64,000 nt of DNA. Source: an uncultured Phascolarctobacterium sp. (GTDB lineage: Bacteria; Bacillota; Negativicutes; Acidaminococcales; Acidaminococcaceae). Each line of letters begins with the position of its first letter. Within the stretch, counting starts at the first letter, position 1. Location: positions 1-64,000 of the forward strand of contig NZ_CAKPTG010000011.1 of the NCBI RefSeq assembly GCF_934190775.1, in the 5' to 3' direction. The position numbers and the translations under genes are program-made. The notes under the pieces were generated by a model. That model did not search any database. It had not been told where the DNA came from and saw nothing but the letters and a program-made list of their open reading frames with translations. Below are positions 24,538 to 33,948 of this stretch, piece after piece.

Positions 24538-25551
24538 ATGGTAATAGTATTCAAGCCGGGAGCACCGGAGGAAAATAAAGCGAAGATGCGCAGCAATTTG
24601 GAAAGCAAGGGCTTCCAAATTAACGAAATCAACGGTGTCAACATGACAATCTTCGGTATCATCGGTGACACGAGCACACTTGATATCAATATGCTGCGTA
24701 TTGATGATGCGGTAGACAAGGTAATGCGTGTGCAGGAACCGTTCAAACGGGCCAACCGCATGTTCCATCCGCAGGATTCCGTGATTAATGTCGGCGGTGT
24801 TGAAATCGGCGGACGTAAGATTCAGGTTATCGCAGGTCCGTGCTCCGTAGAAACGCAGGAGCAGGTTACAGATATTGCCAAGTCCATCAAGCTTGGCGGA
24901 GCCTCAATGCTTCGCGGCGGCGCCTTCAAGCCCCGCACATCGCCTTATTCCTTCCAAGGCTTGAAGGAGGTTGGCCTGGAATATTTAAAAGGTGCCAAAA
25001 AGGAAACAGGCCTGCCTATTGTAACAGAAATTATGTCACCGTATATGATTGAGCGCTTTGTAGAGGATGTAGATTTGATTCAGGTCGGCGCTCGCAACAT
25101 GCAGAATTTTGAACTGCTGAAGGAATTAGGCAAAACCAATAAGCCGATTTTGTTGAAGCGTGGTCTGGCAGCAACGATTGAGGAATGGCTGATGGCGGCG
25201 GAATATATCATGAGCGAGGGCAACGAAAACGTTATCCTTTGCGAACGCGGTATCCGCACCTTCGAAACATATACGCGCAACACACTGGATGTAAGCGCAA
25301 TTCCCGCTGTGAAAAAGCTCAGCCATCTGCCGGTAGTAGTTGATCCGAGCCATGCGGCAGGCTTGTGGTGGATGGTAGAGCCTTTGGCGAAGGCTGCAGT
25401 TGCAGTCGGTGCCGACGGACTTTTGATAGAAGTCCACAACAATCCGGAAGCAGCGCTTTGTGACGGCGCTCAGTCCTTAAGACCTGAACGCTTCGCCAGA
25501 CTGATGGGCGAGCTGAAGGGCATTGCCAGAATTGTCGGCAGAGATATGTAA
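24538..25551 (+). CDS. aroF: DAHP synthase (3-deoxy-7-phosphoheptulonate synthase), copy 1
   Basis: A 337-residue type I-beta DAHP synthase. It joins phosphoenolpyruvate and erythrose 4-phosphate in the first step of the shikimate pathway. The N-terminal about 75 residues form the ferredoxin-like regulatory domain (VIVFKPGAPEE to VQEPFKRANR) which in Thermotoga-type enzymes carries Tyr/Phe feedback inhibition. The barrel holds AGPCSVETQEQ, RGGAFKPRTSPYSFQG, LLKRG, ERGIRTFETYTRNTLD and VDPSHAAG. AAGGGGAG lies 7 nt before ATG 24538. First enzyme of a ten-gene aro operon, and followed by a close paralogue. Confidence 0.93.
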   Translation: MVIVFKPGAPEENKAKMRSNLESKGFQINEINGVNMTIFGIIGDTSTLDINMLRIDDAVDKVMRVQEPFKRANRMFHPQDSVINVGGVEIGGRKIQVIAGPCSVETQEQVTDIAKSIKLGGASMLRGGAFKPRTSPYSFQGLKEVGLEYLKGAKKETGLPIVTEIMSPYMIERFVEDVDLIQVGARNMQNFELLKELGKTNKPILLKRGLAATIEEWLMAAEYIMSEGNENVILCERGIRTFETYTRNTLDVSAIPAVKKLSHLPVVVDPSHAAGLWWMVEPLAKAAVAVGADGLLIEVHNNPEAALCDGAQSLRPERFARLMGELKGIARIVGRDM

Positions 25552-25661
25552 GTCAAGGCATTATCCCTTAGCAATATAAAAAAGCGTAAGGGTTTGTAAT
25601 AACTCCTGATCTGGGAGTAGTATTGTAGCATTGTAGATTAGATTAAAGGAGAGATTTTATC

Positions 25662-26675
25662 ATGATTATCGTATTCAAACAAAATGCAACTGTTGAGGAA
25701 AAAACTAAGCTGAAAAACCAATTAGAAAGCAAGGGCTTTCAGATTCATGCCAGTGATGGCGTAAATGCTTCTCTGTTTGGTGTTGTTGGTGATACCAGCG
25801 CTTTGGATATTAACCTTTTACGTGTTGTTGAGGGTGTAGAAAAGGTAATGCGTGTGCAGGAGCCCTTCAAACGTGCGAACCGCATGTTCCACCCCGAAGA
25901 CAGCATTATCGATGTTGCAGGCAGAAAGTTCGGCGGCAAAAAGCTGCAGGTTATCGCAGGCCCCTGTTCCGTAGAAACCCAGGAGCAGGTTACGGAAATT
26001 GCCAAGGATGTTAAGGCTGCAGGCGCTACGCTGATGCGTGGCGGTGCTTTTAAACCCCGCACCTCTCCGTACTCTTTCCAAGGTTTAAAGGAACAAGGTT
26101 TGGATTTCCTGAAAAATGCCAGAGCAGCAACCGGTCTGCCGATTGTTACGGAAATCATGTCACCTTACATGGTGGAACGCTTTGTTGAAGATGTTGACCT
26201 GATTCAGGTCGGTGCCCGCAATATGCAGAACTTTGATCTGCTGAAGGAATTGGGCAAAACCAATAAGCCTATTCTGTTGAAGCGCGGCTTGGCGGCAACG
26301 ATTGAGGAATGGCTGATGGCAGCGGAATACATTATGAGCGAAGGCAACGAAAACGTTATCCTTTGCGAACGCGGTATCCGTACCTTTGAAACCTACACCC
26401 GCAATACGCTTGATGTAAGTGCTATTCCTGCAGTAAAAAGACTCAGCCATCTGCCGGTAGTAGTTGACCCGAGCCATGCAGCAGGCATGTGGTGGATGGT
26501 AGAACCTTTGGCTAAGGCAGCAGTTGCAGTCGGTGCAGACGGTTTGTTGATTGAAGTACATAACGATCCGGAAGCAGCATGGTGCGATGGTGCCCAATCC
26601 TTGAAGCCGGACCGCTTTGCTAAGCTGATGGGCGACCTCAGAGGCATTGCGAACATTGTCGGCAGAGAGTTATAA
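25662..26675 (+). CDS. aroF: DAHP synthase (3-deoxy-7-phosphoheptulonate synthase), copy 2
   Basis: A second 337-residue type I-beta DAHP synthase, colinear with copy 1. The catalytic barrel is almost the same, while the N-terminal regulatory domain differs most (for example IHASDGVNASLFGVVGDTSA against INEINGVNMTIFGIIGDTST). This divergence suggests that the two isoenzymes respond to different end products, though that is inference. It lies 110 bp after copy 1; the spacer has a small hairpin (25602-25606 with 25614-25618) and AAAGGAGAG before ATG 25662. The duplication is tandem and same-strand. Confidence 0.93.
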   Translation: MIIVFKQNATVEEKTKLKNQLESKGFQIHASDGVNASLFGVVGDTSALDINLLRVVEGVEKVMRVQEPFKRANRMFHPEDSIIDVAGRKFGGKKLQVIAGPCSVETQEQVTEIAKDVKAAGATLMRGGAFKPRTSPYSFQGLKEQGLDFLKNARAATGLPIVTEIMSPYMVERFVEDVDLIQVGARNMQNFDLLKELGKTNKPILLKRGLAATIEEWLMAAEYIMSEGNENVILCERGIRTFETYTRNTLDVSAIPAVKRLSHLPVVVDPSHAAGMWWMVEPLAKAAVAVGADGLLIEVHNDPEAAWCDGAQSLKPDRFAKLMGDLRGIANIVGREL

Positions 26676-26705
26676 TAGTAGTATGGCAGATTAGGAGTGA
26701 TTTTT

Positions 26706-27590
26706 TTGGAAGCTGATTTTGGTGGCGAAAATAGAAGTACAAGGTGGCAGGAGCTCAGCTTTGCTATCGTTGGCATGGGGCTGATTGGCGGCTCTTATGC
26801 CAAAGCATTGCGCAAGCTGGGCGTTAAGCAGATTATCGGTATAGAGCGTGATGCAGCAACATTGCAGGAAGCGAAGCAGCAGGGCTTGCTTGATATTGGC
26901 ATGACTGAGCCTGATAACCGACTTAAAGAGGCCAACGTAATTATCTGCGCTATTTATCCTGAAGCAATCGTGGGCTTTATAGCTGCAAACGTTGATTTCT
27001 TTAATGAAAGCGTTTTGCTGACTGATGTTGCAGGCATTAAAAACGATATGATCAGCAGAGGCCAGGCACTTTTAAAGGGTGGCATGGAATTTATTTCCGG
27101 CCATCCGATGGCCGGACGCCAGGGCAGCGGCTTGGGCATGAGTGATGCGCATATTTTTCAGAATGCGAATTACATCATCGTGCCGGAAAAGCATAACACA
27201 CAGGCTGCTATCAGCTGGCTGGAGCAATTTGCTTTGGCTCTTGGCTGCAAGCATACTGTGCAGGTGACACCGGCGCAGCATGATGCCACGATTGCCTATA
27301 CCAGCAATTTGCCGCATGTTACTGCGGTAGCGCTCATGGACAGCGCTTCCTTTGATGATAAGACAAAGTACTTCGTTGCCGGCAGCTTCCGAGATGGCAC
27401 TCGTGTAGCAGATATCAATCCTGAATTGTGGTGCAATCTGTTCCTGGCCAATAGGGAAAAGGTTGCGGATGAAATAGACAGATATATGGAGCAGCTGGTG
27501 CTGTGGCGCGACGCTCTGCGCAGTGATGACGGCGAAAAGCTGAAGGAGCTGATGCGCAAGGCGGGAGCACGGAGAAGGGAGCTTTTTTAA
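26706..27590 (+). CDS. tyrA: Prephenate dehydrogenase
   Basis: A 294-residue NAD(P)-dependent enzyme that oxidatively decarboxylates prephenate to 4-hydroxyphenylpyruvate on the way to tyrosine. The Rossmann motif GMGLIGGS lies near residue 22, followed by the family motif GHPMAGRQGSG (about 133) and a helical dimer domain with HDATIAYTSNLPHV (about 195). No chorismate mutase or ACT domain is fused. Start is TTG 26706, with AGGAG 8 nt upstream; an in-frame GTG at 26697 overlaps that site. It overlaps aroB by 1 nt. Confidence 0.92.
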   Translation: MEADFGGENRSTRWQELSFAIVGMGLIGGSYAKALRKLGVKQIIGIERDAATLQEAKQQGLLDIGMTEPDNRLKEANVIICAIYPEAIVGFIAANVDFFNESVLLTDVAGIKNDMISRGQALLKGGMEFISGHPMAGRQGSGLGMSDAHIFQNANYIIVPEKHNTQAAISWLEQFALALGCKHTVQVTPAQHDATIAYTSNLPHVTAVALMDSASFDDKTKYFVAGSFRDGTRVADINPELWCNLFLANREKVADEIDRYMEQLVLWRDALRSDDGEKLKELMRKAGARRRELF

Positions 27591-28654
27591 TGAAGAAAAT
27601 TCATGTTGCATTAGGCGTTCATGCCTATGATATTGAAATAGCCGCCGGCCTGCTGCCGCAGGTCGGCTCTAAGGTTGCAGCTTTGCTGCCGAAGGCGCGC
27701 AAGGCGGCCATTATCAGCGATACAAATGTTGCACCGTTATATGCAGCAAAATTACAGGCTAGCCTCGAAGAGGCTGGCCTTGTTGTGCATAAGGTGGTAA
27801 TTGAAGCCGGTGAGCAGAGCAAGAACATGCAGGTGCTCAGCGATGTATTGGAGCAGCTTGCTGCAGCAGGACTCACGCGCACCGACGTTGTGCTGACGCT
27901 TGGCGGTGGTGTTGTCGGTGATTTGGGTGGTTTTGCCGCTGCCAGCTTTATGCGTGGCATTGCCTTTGTGCAGATACCGACTTCGCTTTTGGCGCAGATT
28001 GACAGCAGCGTTGGCGGTAAGGTAGCGGTAGATTTAAAGGCAGGCAAAAACCTTGCCGGTGCTTTTTATCAGCCAAAGGCTGTGTTTATCGACACAGATT
28101 TACTGGCAACGCTTTCTACACGTTTTCTGCACGATGGTCTGGCAGAAGCGATTAAATACGGCTGTATTAAGGATGCAGCGCTTTTTGAAAAAATTGCCGG
28201 CTATGCTGATGATGCGGAGCTTTTGACAGATATTGACAGCGTTGTTGCTACCTGCTGTGCTATCAAAGCGCGCATTGTAGAGCAGGATGAATTTGATACG
28301 GGCCTGCGGATGCTGCTGAATTTCGGTCATACCTTGGGACATGCGGTAGAGCAGCATTTCGGCTACAGCTGCTTTACGCACGGTGAGGGCGTAGCGATTG
28401 GCATGTATCAGCTGACTAAGCGCACCGAAGAGCTGGGAATGACAGCCAAAGGCAGCGCCGAGCGTATTAAGAGCGTACTTGAAAAGTACAATTTGCCGTT
28501 GACTGCGGGCGTAGAAAAAGCGCAGCTGCTTGATACAATGGCAAGAGATAAGAAAAAGAACGGCAACAGCATTACCCTCATTATTTTGCAGCAGATAGGC
28601 GAGGGCGTACTGCAGAAAGTAGATTGGCAGGAAGTGCCAAAGTATTTGGGGTGA
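27590..28654 (+). CDS. aroB: 3-dehydroquinate synthase
   Basis: A 354-residue NAD- and metal-dependent enzyme converting DAHP to 3-dehydroquinate, step 2 of the shikimate pathway. Motifs include the NAD loop TLGGGVVGDLGGFAAASFMRG (about 103-124), PTSLLAQIDSSVGGKVAVD (about 129-147), and metal-ligand regions with a conserved Glu in LAEAIKYG (about 185) and His in NFGHTLGHAVE (about 243-253) and HGEGVAIGM (about 264). Starts on the TAATG overlap with tyrA. Confidence 0.95.
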   Translation: MKKIHVALGVHAYDIEIAAGLLPQVGSKVAALLPKARKAAIISDTNVAPLYAAKLQASLEEAGLVVHKVVIEAGEQSKNMQVLSDVLEQLAAAGLTRTDVVLTLGGGVVGDLGGFAAASFMRGIAFVQIPTSLLAQIDSSVGGKVAVDLKAGKNLAGAFYQPKAVFIDTDLLATLSTRFLHDGLAEAIKYGCIKDAALFEKIAGYADDAELLTDIDSVVATCCAIKARIVEQDEFDTGLRMLLNFGHTLGHAVEQHFGYSCFTHGEGVAIGMYQLTKRTEELGMTAKGSAERIKSVLEKYNLPLTAGVEKAQLLDTMARDKKKNGNSITLIILQQIGEGVLQKVDWQEVPKYLG

Positions 28655-28660
28655 GGCTAA

Positions 28661-29962
28661 ATGGAAAAGGTAAAAATTTATCCTGCAAAATTGGCAGGAA
28701 CGGTGCAGGTTCCGTCATCTAAAAGCATGGGACACAGAGAAATTATCTGTGCAGGTCTGGCAGGTGGCACCAGTATTGTTGATAATATAAGCATGTCCAA
28801 GGATATTGAAGCAACGATGCGCGTTTTGCGTGCTATGAACGTGAGCGTGGACGAAATCCCCAGCATGCTAGAGGGACGTAAGGCTTTGCAGATTACGGGC
28901 ACAGGTCATCCGATTGCGGCGGCAGATAATGTTGACTGTGGTGAATCCGGTTCGACCTTGCGTTTTTTCATTCCTTTGGGAGCAAATCTTGGCTGTCCGC
29001 TGACCTTTATCGGTCACGGAAAGCTGGTATCGCGTCCTTTGCAGGCGTATTACGATATTCTGGATAAGCAGTTTGTGCAATATTTTAATGATAATGGCAA
29101 TCTGCCCTTGACGGTCAACGGTCACCTGATGCCGGGTAAATTTGAGCTGCCGGGAGATGTCAGCAGTCAGTTTGTCAGTGGTCTGCTTTTTGCTTTGCCG
29201 TTATTAAAGGGTGATTCCGAAATTATCATCACATCGCCGTTGGAATCTGCTTCTTATGTAGATATGACATTGAATTGCCTTGCGAAGTACGGTGTTAAAG
29301 TGGAAAATGTAGATGGCGCACACCGTCATTATCTTGTGCCTGGCAAGCAGCGTTTCAAAGCGCAGGACAGCAAGGTTGAGGGCGACTGGTCGCAGGCAGC
29401 ATTCTGGACTGTTGGCGGTGCTTTGGGCGCAGGCATTACCGCAAGCGGTGTAGACTTTGCTTCGCTGCAGGGTGATAAGGCTGTGGTAGAAATTATGCAG
29501 CGCATGGGTGCTGATATTGCCAAAACAGATGACAGCGTAACTGTAAACAGCGGCGCAACGCAGGCAACGGTAATAGATGCTTCTGACTGTCCAGATATTA
29601 TTCCTGTGCTTACCGTGCTGGCGGCAGTCAGCGAGGGAACAACGAAGATTATCAACGCAGGACGCTTGCGTATCAAGGAATGCGACCGGCTGGCGGCTAT
29701 GACGAGTGAATTAAATAAAATGGGTGCGGCGATTACGGAAGAGCCTGAGGGACTGACAATTAGCGGCAAGCCGGAAGGCTTGCGCGGAGGCGTAGAGGCA
29801 GATGCCTGGAACGACCACCGTATTGCCATGAGCCTGGCAATTGCTGCACAATGCTGCGCAGAACCGATTACATTAACCGGTGCGGGCAGCGTAAGCAAGT
29901 CTTATCCTGACTTCTGGCAGGATTACCAAAGCGTAGGCGGAAAAATTGAGGTGCTGGCATGA
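28661..29962 (+). CDS. aroA: 3-phosphoshikimate 1-carboxyvinyltransferase (EPSP synthase)
   Basis: A 433-residue enzyme of step 6, transferring enolpyruvate from PEP to shikimate 3-phosphate. The N-terminal SKSMGHREII (about 20-29) supplies substrate-binding Lys and Ser, SGSTLRFF (about 90-97) matches the PEP-site region, and RIKECDRLAAM (about 343-353) and WNDHRIAMSLA (about 383-393) are the signature segments of the second lobe. In the PEP loop the usual NAGT is ESGSTLRF; together with the His in SMGHRE this suggests a divergent, possibly class-II-like enzyme. Six bp after aroB. Confidence 0.93.
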   Translation: MEKVKIYPAKLAGTVQVPSSKSMGHREIICAGLAGGTSIVDNISMSKDIEATMRVLRAMNVSVDEIPSMLEGRKALQITGTGHPIAAADNVDCGESGSTLRFFIPLGANLGCPLTFIGHGKLVSRPLQAYYDILDKQFVQYFNDNGNLPLTVNGHLMPGKFELPGDVSSQFVSGLLFALPLLKGDSEIIITSPLESASYVDMTLNCLAKYGVKVENVDGAHRHYLVPGKQRFKAQDSKVEGDWSQAAFWTVGGALGAGITASGVDFASLQGDKAVVEIMQRMGADIAKTDDSVTVNSGATQATVIDASDCPDIIPVLTVLAAVSEGTTKIINAGRLRIKECDRLAAMTSELNKMGAAITEEPEGLTISGKPEGLRGGVEADAWNDHRIAMSLAIAAQCCAEPITLTGAGSVSKSYPDFWQDYQSVGGKIEVLA

Positions 29963-31053
29963 GCGGAATTTTTGGCATGAATATAAAAATGGCGATATAC
30001 GGCGAATCGCACGGCAAATCCATCGGCGTAGTGCTGGATGGACTGCCGCCGGGACTGGCGCTTGATGAAGCAGCGATTGCTGCTGAAATGGCGCGTCGTG
30101 CTCCCGGACAGAATGCGCTGAGCACGGCACGCAAGGAAAGCGATACGGTAGAAATCCAAAGCGGCTTCTTCAATGGCTTTACGACAGGTACGCCGCTGTG
30201 CGCGCGTATTGTCAACAGCGACCAGCATTCCAAGGATTACAGCATTCTTGCCGATAAGATGCGCCCCGGTCATGCGGATTACGCAGGCCATGTACGTTAT
30301 CAGGGCTTTAATGATTATCGTGGCGGCGGCCATTTTTCCGGTCGCCTGACAGCACCGCTCGTTTTTGCCGGTGCTGTGGCCAAGCAGGCTTTGGCGCAAT
30401 ATGGTATTATTGTCGGTTCGCATATTCTGCAGATTAACGATATCCAAGAAGAGCGCTTCAATCCAATGGGCGTAAGTGATGCAGAATTGGCAGAGCTGCA
30501 TGCGAAAAAGTTTGCGGTTATGGATGATGCTGTCGGCGAAAAAATGCAGGAGCGCATTTTGCAGGCCAAGAGCGAGCTTAACAGCGTAGGCGGTGTAATT
30601 GAAGCCATTGCACTGCATTTGCCTCCAGGTATCGGCGCACCGTATTTTGATTCCGTGGAAAGCATGCTGAGCCATGCGCTGTTTTCCGTGCCTGCTGTTA
30701 AGGGCGTGGAGTTTGGCGACGGCTTTGGCTTTGCCGGGCTAACCGGTGCTGAAGCGAATGACGCTTTGCATTACGTTGACGGCAAAGTGCTGGCATTGAC
30801 AAACCACAACGGCGGCGTTACCGGCGGCATTACCAACGGCATGCCTTTGGTAGTGCGCGTAGCCATTAAGCCGACACCGTCGATTGCACGCGAGCAGCAG
30901 ACAGTGAGCCTTAAGGAGCAGGCTGATACAACACTTGCTATCGTCGGCAGGCATGATCCTTGCATTGTGCAGCGTGCTGTGCCTGTTATCGAAGCAGTGG
31001 TAGCGTGGACGCTGTGGGATTTACTTTTAGAAGCGAAGAAATGGGAGAAATAA
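29959..31053 (+). CDS. aroC: Chorismate synthase
   Basis: A 364-residue FMN-dependent enzyme that makes chorismate from EPSP, step 7. It has the signature YGESHGKSIG (about 14-23), DYAGHVRYQGFNDYRGGGHFSGR (about 108-130) and, towards the C-terminus, TNHNGGVTGGITNGMP (about 277-292) and KPTPSI (about 300). Overlaps aroA by 4 nt (ATGA), so they are translationally coupled. Confidence 0.95.
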   Translation: MSGIFGMNIKMAIYGESHGKSIGVVLDGLPPGLALDEAAIAAEMARRAPGQNALSTARKESDTVEIQSGFFNGFTTGTPLCARIVNSDQHSKDYSILADKMRPGHADYAGHVRYQGFNDYRGGGHFSGRLTAPLVFAGAVAKQALAQYGIIVGSHILQINDIQEERFNPMGVSDAELAELHAKKFAVMDDAVGEKMQERILQAKSELNSVGGVIEAIALHLPPGIGAPYFDSVESMLSHALFSVPAVKGVEFGDGFGFAGLTGAEANDALHYVDGKVLALTNHNGGVTGGITNGMPLVVRVAIKPTPSIAREQQTVSLKEQADTTLAIVGRHDPCIVQRAVPVIEAVVAWTLWDLLLEAKKWEK

Positions 31054-31054
31054 G

Positions 31055-32173
31055 ATGCAGGAGCTTGATTTAGAAAAAATCCGCAAAGAAATAGACAAGG
31101 TTGACCAGCAGCTGGCAGACGTACTGGAAAGCCGTCTGCAGTTAGTTATGCAGGTAGCTGCCTATAAAAAATCCAAGGGACTGCCTGTTAAGGACAAGAA
31201 TCGTGAAGCCAAGGTTATCGAAAAGGTAGCAGGTTTTTTGGAAAATAAGGATTATTCCGTTGCTGTGAAAAATATTATGCGCGGTATTATTGACCAGGCC
31301 TGTCTGTTGGAAGAAACTGCTCTGGCTGAAGTAAATGACAAAACATTTGAAGTAGCCTGCTTCGGTCCGGCAGGTTCCTTTACACATCAAGCGTTGGAGG
31401 AATATTTTCACGGACGTCAATACAACCGTCATCATTTCCAGACCTTCGAAGAAGTAATTTCCAGTATCAGCGATGGCACTATGGATTACGCCGTGCTGCC
31501 GATAGAAAATTCTTCGACAGGCGGTATTACCGAGGTATATGATTTGCTGCGTCAGTATGACTACAGCATTGTAGGCGAGCAGTGCGTAAAGATTGAACAA
31601 AATCTTTTAGGCTGTGAGGGTGCGTCGCTTGGCACGATTAAAACAGTGTATTCTCATCCGCAGGGCTTGAAGCAGTGCGCTGATTTCTTCCATGATTATC
31701 CGGATATAGAGCAGGTTCCTTATTTCAGTACCTCTAAGAGTGCGGAGGAGGTTGCCGAAAAGCAGGATGTAACCTTAGGCGCTATTGCCGGCAAGCAGGC
31801 AGCGGAGCTTTACAACCTGAAGATTATTGCTCCGGCCATCAACAGCAACAGCAATAATTATACCCGTTTTGTTATTATTGCCAAAAAACCGGAAATCGTA
31901 GCGAACGCGAATAAGATTACCTTGATTGTTGCCGTGAAGCACGAAACAGGCTCGTTGTATAAAATGCTGGCCAGCTTCTACCATATGGGCCTGAATATGC
32001 TGAATCTGGAATCGCGTCCGATTGTCGGCAAAACGTGGGAATACTTTTTCTACATCGATGTCACCGGTAATCTGGCAGATCCGCTGGTTATCGATGTAAT
32101 GGAAGAAATAAAATCTAAGAGCACCTATTGCAAGGTTCTTGGCAATTATCGTGCTTACGAGCGAAAGGAATAA
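31055..32173 (+). CDS. pheA: Bifunctional chorismate mutase/prephenate dehydratase
   Basis: A 372-residue P-protein leading to phenylalanine. Residues about 1-90 are an AroQ-type chorismate mutase (IRKEIDKVDQQLADVLESRL, VKDKNREAKVIEKV). Residues about 105-285 are prephenate dehydratase (CFGPAGSFTHQAL, LPIENSSTGGITEVYDLL, SNNYTRFVII). Residues about 295-370 are an ACT domain that binds Phe for feedback control (HETGSLYKMLASFYHMGLNMLNLESRPI). In many Firmicutes these are separate genes; the fused form resembles the proteobacterial P-protein. Starts 2 bp after the aroC stop. Confidence 0.95.
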   Translation: MQELDLEKIRKEIDKVDQQLADVLESRLQLVMQVAAYKKSKGLPVKDKNREAKVIEKVAGFLENKDYSVAVKNIMRGIIDQACLLEETALAEVNDKTFEVACFGPAGSFTHQALEEYFHGRQYNRHHFQTFEEVISSISDGTMDYAVLPIENSSTGGITEVYDLLRQYDYSIVGEQCVKIEQNLLGCEGASLGTIKTVYSHPQGLKQCADFFHDYPDIEQVPYFSTSKSAEEVAEKQDVTLGAIAGKQAAELYNLKIIAPAINSNSNNYTRFVIIAKKPEIVANANKITLIVAVKHETGSLYKMLASFYHMGLNMLNLESRPIVGKTWEYFFYIDVTGNLADPLVIDVMEEIKSKSTYCKVLGNYRAYERKE

Positions 32174-32177
32174 ACAG

Positions 32178-32993
32178 ATGAAGCATTACGGACTTTTGGG
32201 CGGTAAGCTGGGACACAGCCTTTCACCGCAGATTCACGAGCTGTTTTTTAAATATACCGGTATCGAGGGCGATTATACGCTGCTGGAAACAACGCAGGAG
32301 GACTTGCCCAAGCGCATGGAAGAGCTGCGTGCCAACTATGCGGGCAGTAATGTTACCATTCCGCATAAATTGCACGTTATGCCGCTGTTGGACAGCATTA
32401 CGCGTGAGGCCAAGGCTATCGGCGCTGTAAATACGATTAAGTTCGATGAAAACGGTGCTGAAGGCTACAATACCGATTACTTCGGCTTCGGCAGAATGCT
32501 GGAATACAACAATATTGATGTGCGCGCTAAGCGTGTTGCGGTGCTGGGCACCGGCGGCGCTGCGCGTGCGGTTGTCAAATATATGGTTGATAAGCGTGTC
32601 GGCAAGCTGTATCTTGTTACGCGTGACGTTGCGCATGTTGATAAGGATTTCCTCAAGATTGCGCCTAAGTGCAAGTTTATTGATTATGACGGTCTGGCAG
32701 CGCTGACTGGCGATGTGATTGTCAACTGTACGCCTGTAGGTATGTATCCCAAGGTTAACGCTGCACCTGTTACGCTTGAGGAAATCAGCAATTTTTATGC
32801 TGCCGTTGATTTAATTTATAACCCCAAGCAGACTTTGTTCTTGAAGCAGGCTGCCGAGGCGAAGATGCAGACTGTCAATGGTCTGTTCATGCTTGTAGCA
32901 CAGGCTGTGGCTGCGCAGGAAATCTGGCAGGGCGAAAAATATGACAGCGAGCTTATCGTCAAAATCATGCAGGATTTGGAGCAGAAGATATGA
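32178..32993 (+). CDS. aroE: Shikimate dehydrogenase
   Basis: A 271-residue NADPH-dependent enzyme reducing 3-dehydroshikimate to shikimate, step 4. N-terminal substrate motif LGHSLSPQIHE (about 10-20), catalytic Lys in NVTIPHK (about 60-66) and Asp in GYNTDYFGF (about 96-104), then the Rossmann loop GTGGAARAV (about 124-132). I use ATG 32178, with AAAGGA about 9 nt upstream; a longer frame would start inside pheA without a ribosome site. Overlaps aroK by 4 nt. Confidence 0.95.
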   Translation: MKHYGLLGGKLGHSLSPQIHELFFKYTGIEGDYTLLETTQEDLPKRMEELRANYAGSNVTIPHKLHVMPLLDSITREAKAIGAVNTIKFDENGAEGYNTDYFGFGRMLEYNNIDVRAKRVAVLGTGGAARAVVKYMVDKRVGKLYLVTRDVAHVDKDFLKIAPKCKFIDYDGLAALTGDVIVNCTPVGMYPKVNAAPVTLEEISNFYAAVDLIYNPKQTLFLKQAAEAKMQTVNGLFMLVAQAVAAQEIWQGEKYDSELIVKIMQDLEQKI

Positions 32994-33490
32994 AAAATAT
33001 TGTGCTGATTGGTATGCCGGGCTGTGGTAAAAGCACCTTTGGCAAGCGCATGGCGAAGCGCTTGCAGCTGCCGTTTTATGATGCCGATTCTGTCCTCGAA
33101 GAGCGTGAGCAGCGTACGATAAAGGCTTTCTTCGCGGAAAGCGAAGATGCGTTCCGCGCAGCGGAAACGCGTACGCTGGCGTATCTGGCAGAATGTGACG
33201 GAGCTGTTATCGCAACAGGCGGAGGTGCCGTAAAGCGTGCCGAAAACATGGAGCTGATGAAGCAGAGCGGTGTTGTAGTTTTTATCGACCGCAAGCCGGA
33301 AAACATCATCGGCTGTATTGCCGGTGATGCGCGTCCGTTGCTTGCTGCCGATAAGCAGAAGCTTTATACTTTATATAACGAGCGTATTGCGCTGTACCGC
33401 CAATATGCGGATTATACGATTGATAATAACGGTGAGTTCGGCAGAGTTCTGCATGAGCTGCTGAATGTAGCCGCTAAGCTGGAGGGATAA
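32990..33490 (+). CDS. aroK: Shikimate kinase
   Basis: A 166-residue P-loop kinase phosphorylating shikimate, step 5. Walker A GMPGCGKST (about 7-15), the Asp/Arg substrate motif FYDADSVLEE (about 29-38), GGGAVKR (about 77-83) and an Arg-bearing lid (DARPLL, about 112). Length is typical. ATGA overlap with aroE. Confidence 0.95.
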   Translation: MKNIVLIGMPGCGKSTFGKRMAKRLQLPFYDADSVLEEREQRTIKAFFAESEDAFRAAETRTLAYLAECDGAVIATGGGAVKRAENMELMKQSGVVVFIDRKPENIIGCIAGDARPLLAADKQKLYTLYNERIALYRQYADYTIDNNGEFGRVLHELLNVAAKLEG

Positions 33491-33492
33491 AG

Positions 33493-33930
33493 ATGCGTAA
33501 AATTTTAGTTTTGAATGGTCCTAACATTAATATGCTGGGCATCCGCGAAAAAAATATCTATGGCCGTGATGATTATGACAGCCTGTGTGCTTACATCCGT
33601 TCAGCGGCTGACCGCCTTGGCGTAGAGGTGGAGCTGCTGCAGAGCAATTATGAGGGCGATATTGTTACCGCTATTCAGAATGCTTACGGCCACTTTGACG
33701 GCATTGTTATCAATCCGGCGGCATTTACGCATTACAGCGTAGCAATTCTGGACGCATTGAAGGCAGTAAATATTCCTGCGATTGAGGTGCATATCAGCAA
33801 CATCCATCAGCGCGAGGAGTTCCGCCATCATTCTGTAACGGTGGCAGGTTGCGTCGGACAAATCTGCGGCCTGGGATTTGCGGGCTATGCCTTGGCAATG
33901 GAAGCGCTGAGTGTGTATGAAGCAAAATAG
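33493..33930 (+). CDS. aroQ: Type II 3-dehydroquinate dehydratase
   Basis: A 145-residue enzyme of step 3, the small dodecameric type. Motifs are LNGPNINMLGIRE (about 6-18), the active-site Tyr in YGRDDY (about 23-28), INPAAFTHYSVAILDAL (about 72-88) and HISNIHQREEFRHHSV (about 98-113). Last gene of the aro operon; with it every shikimate step from DAHP to chorismate is encoded on this one transcript. Confidence 0.95.
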   Translation: MRKILVLNGPNINMLGIREKNIYGRDDYDSLCAYIRSAADRLGVEVELLQSNYEGDIVTAIQNAYGHFDGIVINPAAFTHYSVAILDALKAVNIPAIEVHISNIHQREEFRHHSVTVAGCVGQICGLGFAGYALAMEALSVYEAK

Positions 33931-33948
33931 TATATAATAATTTTGGTA

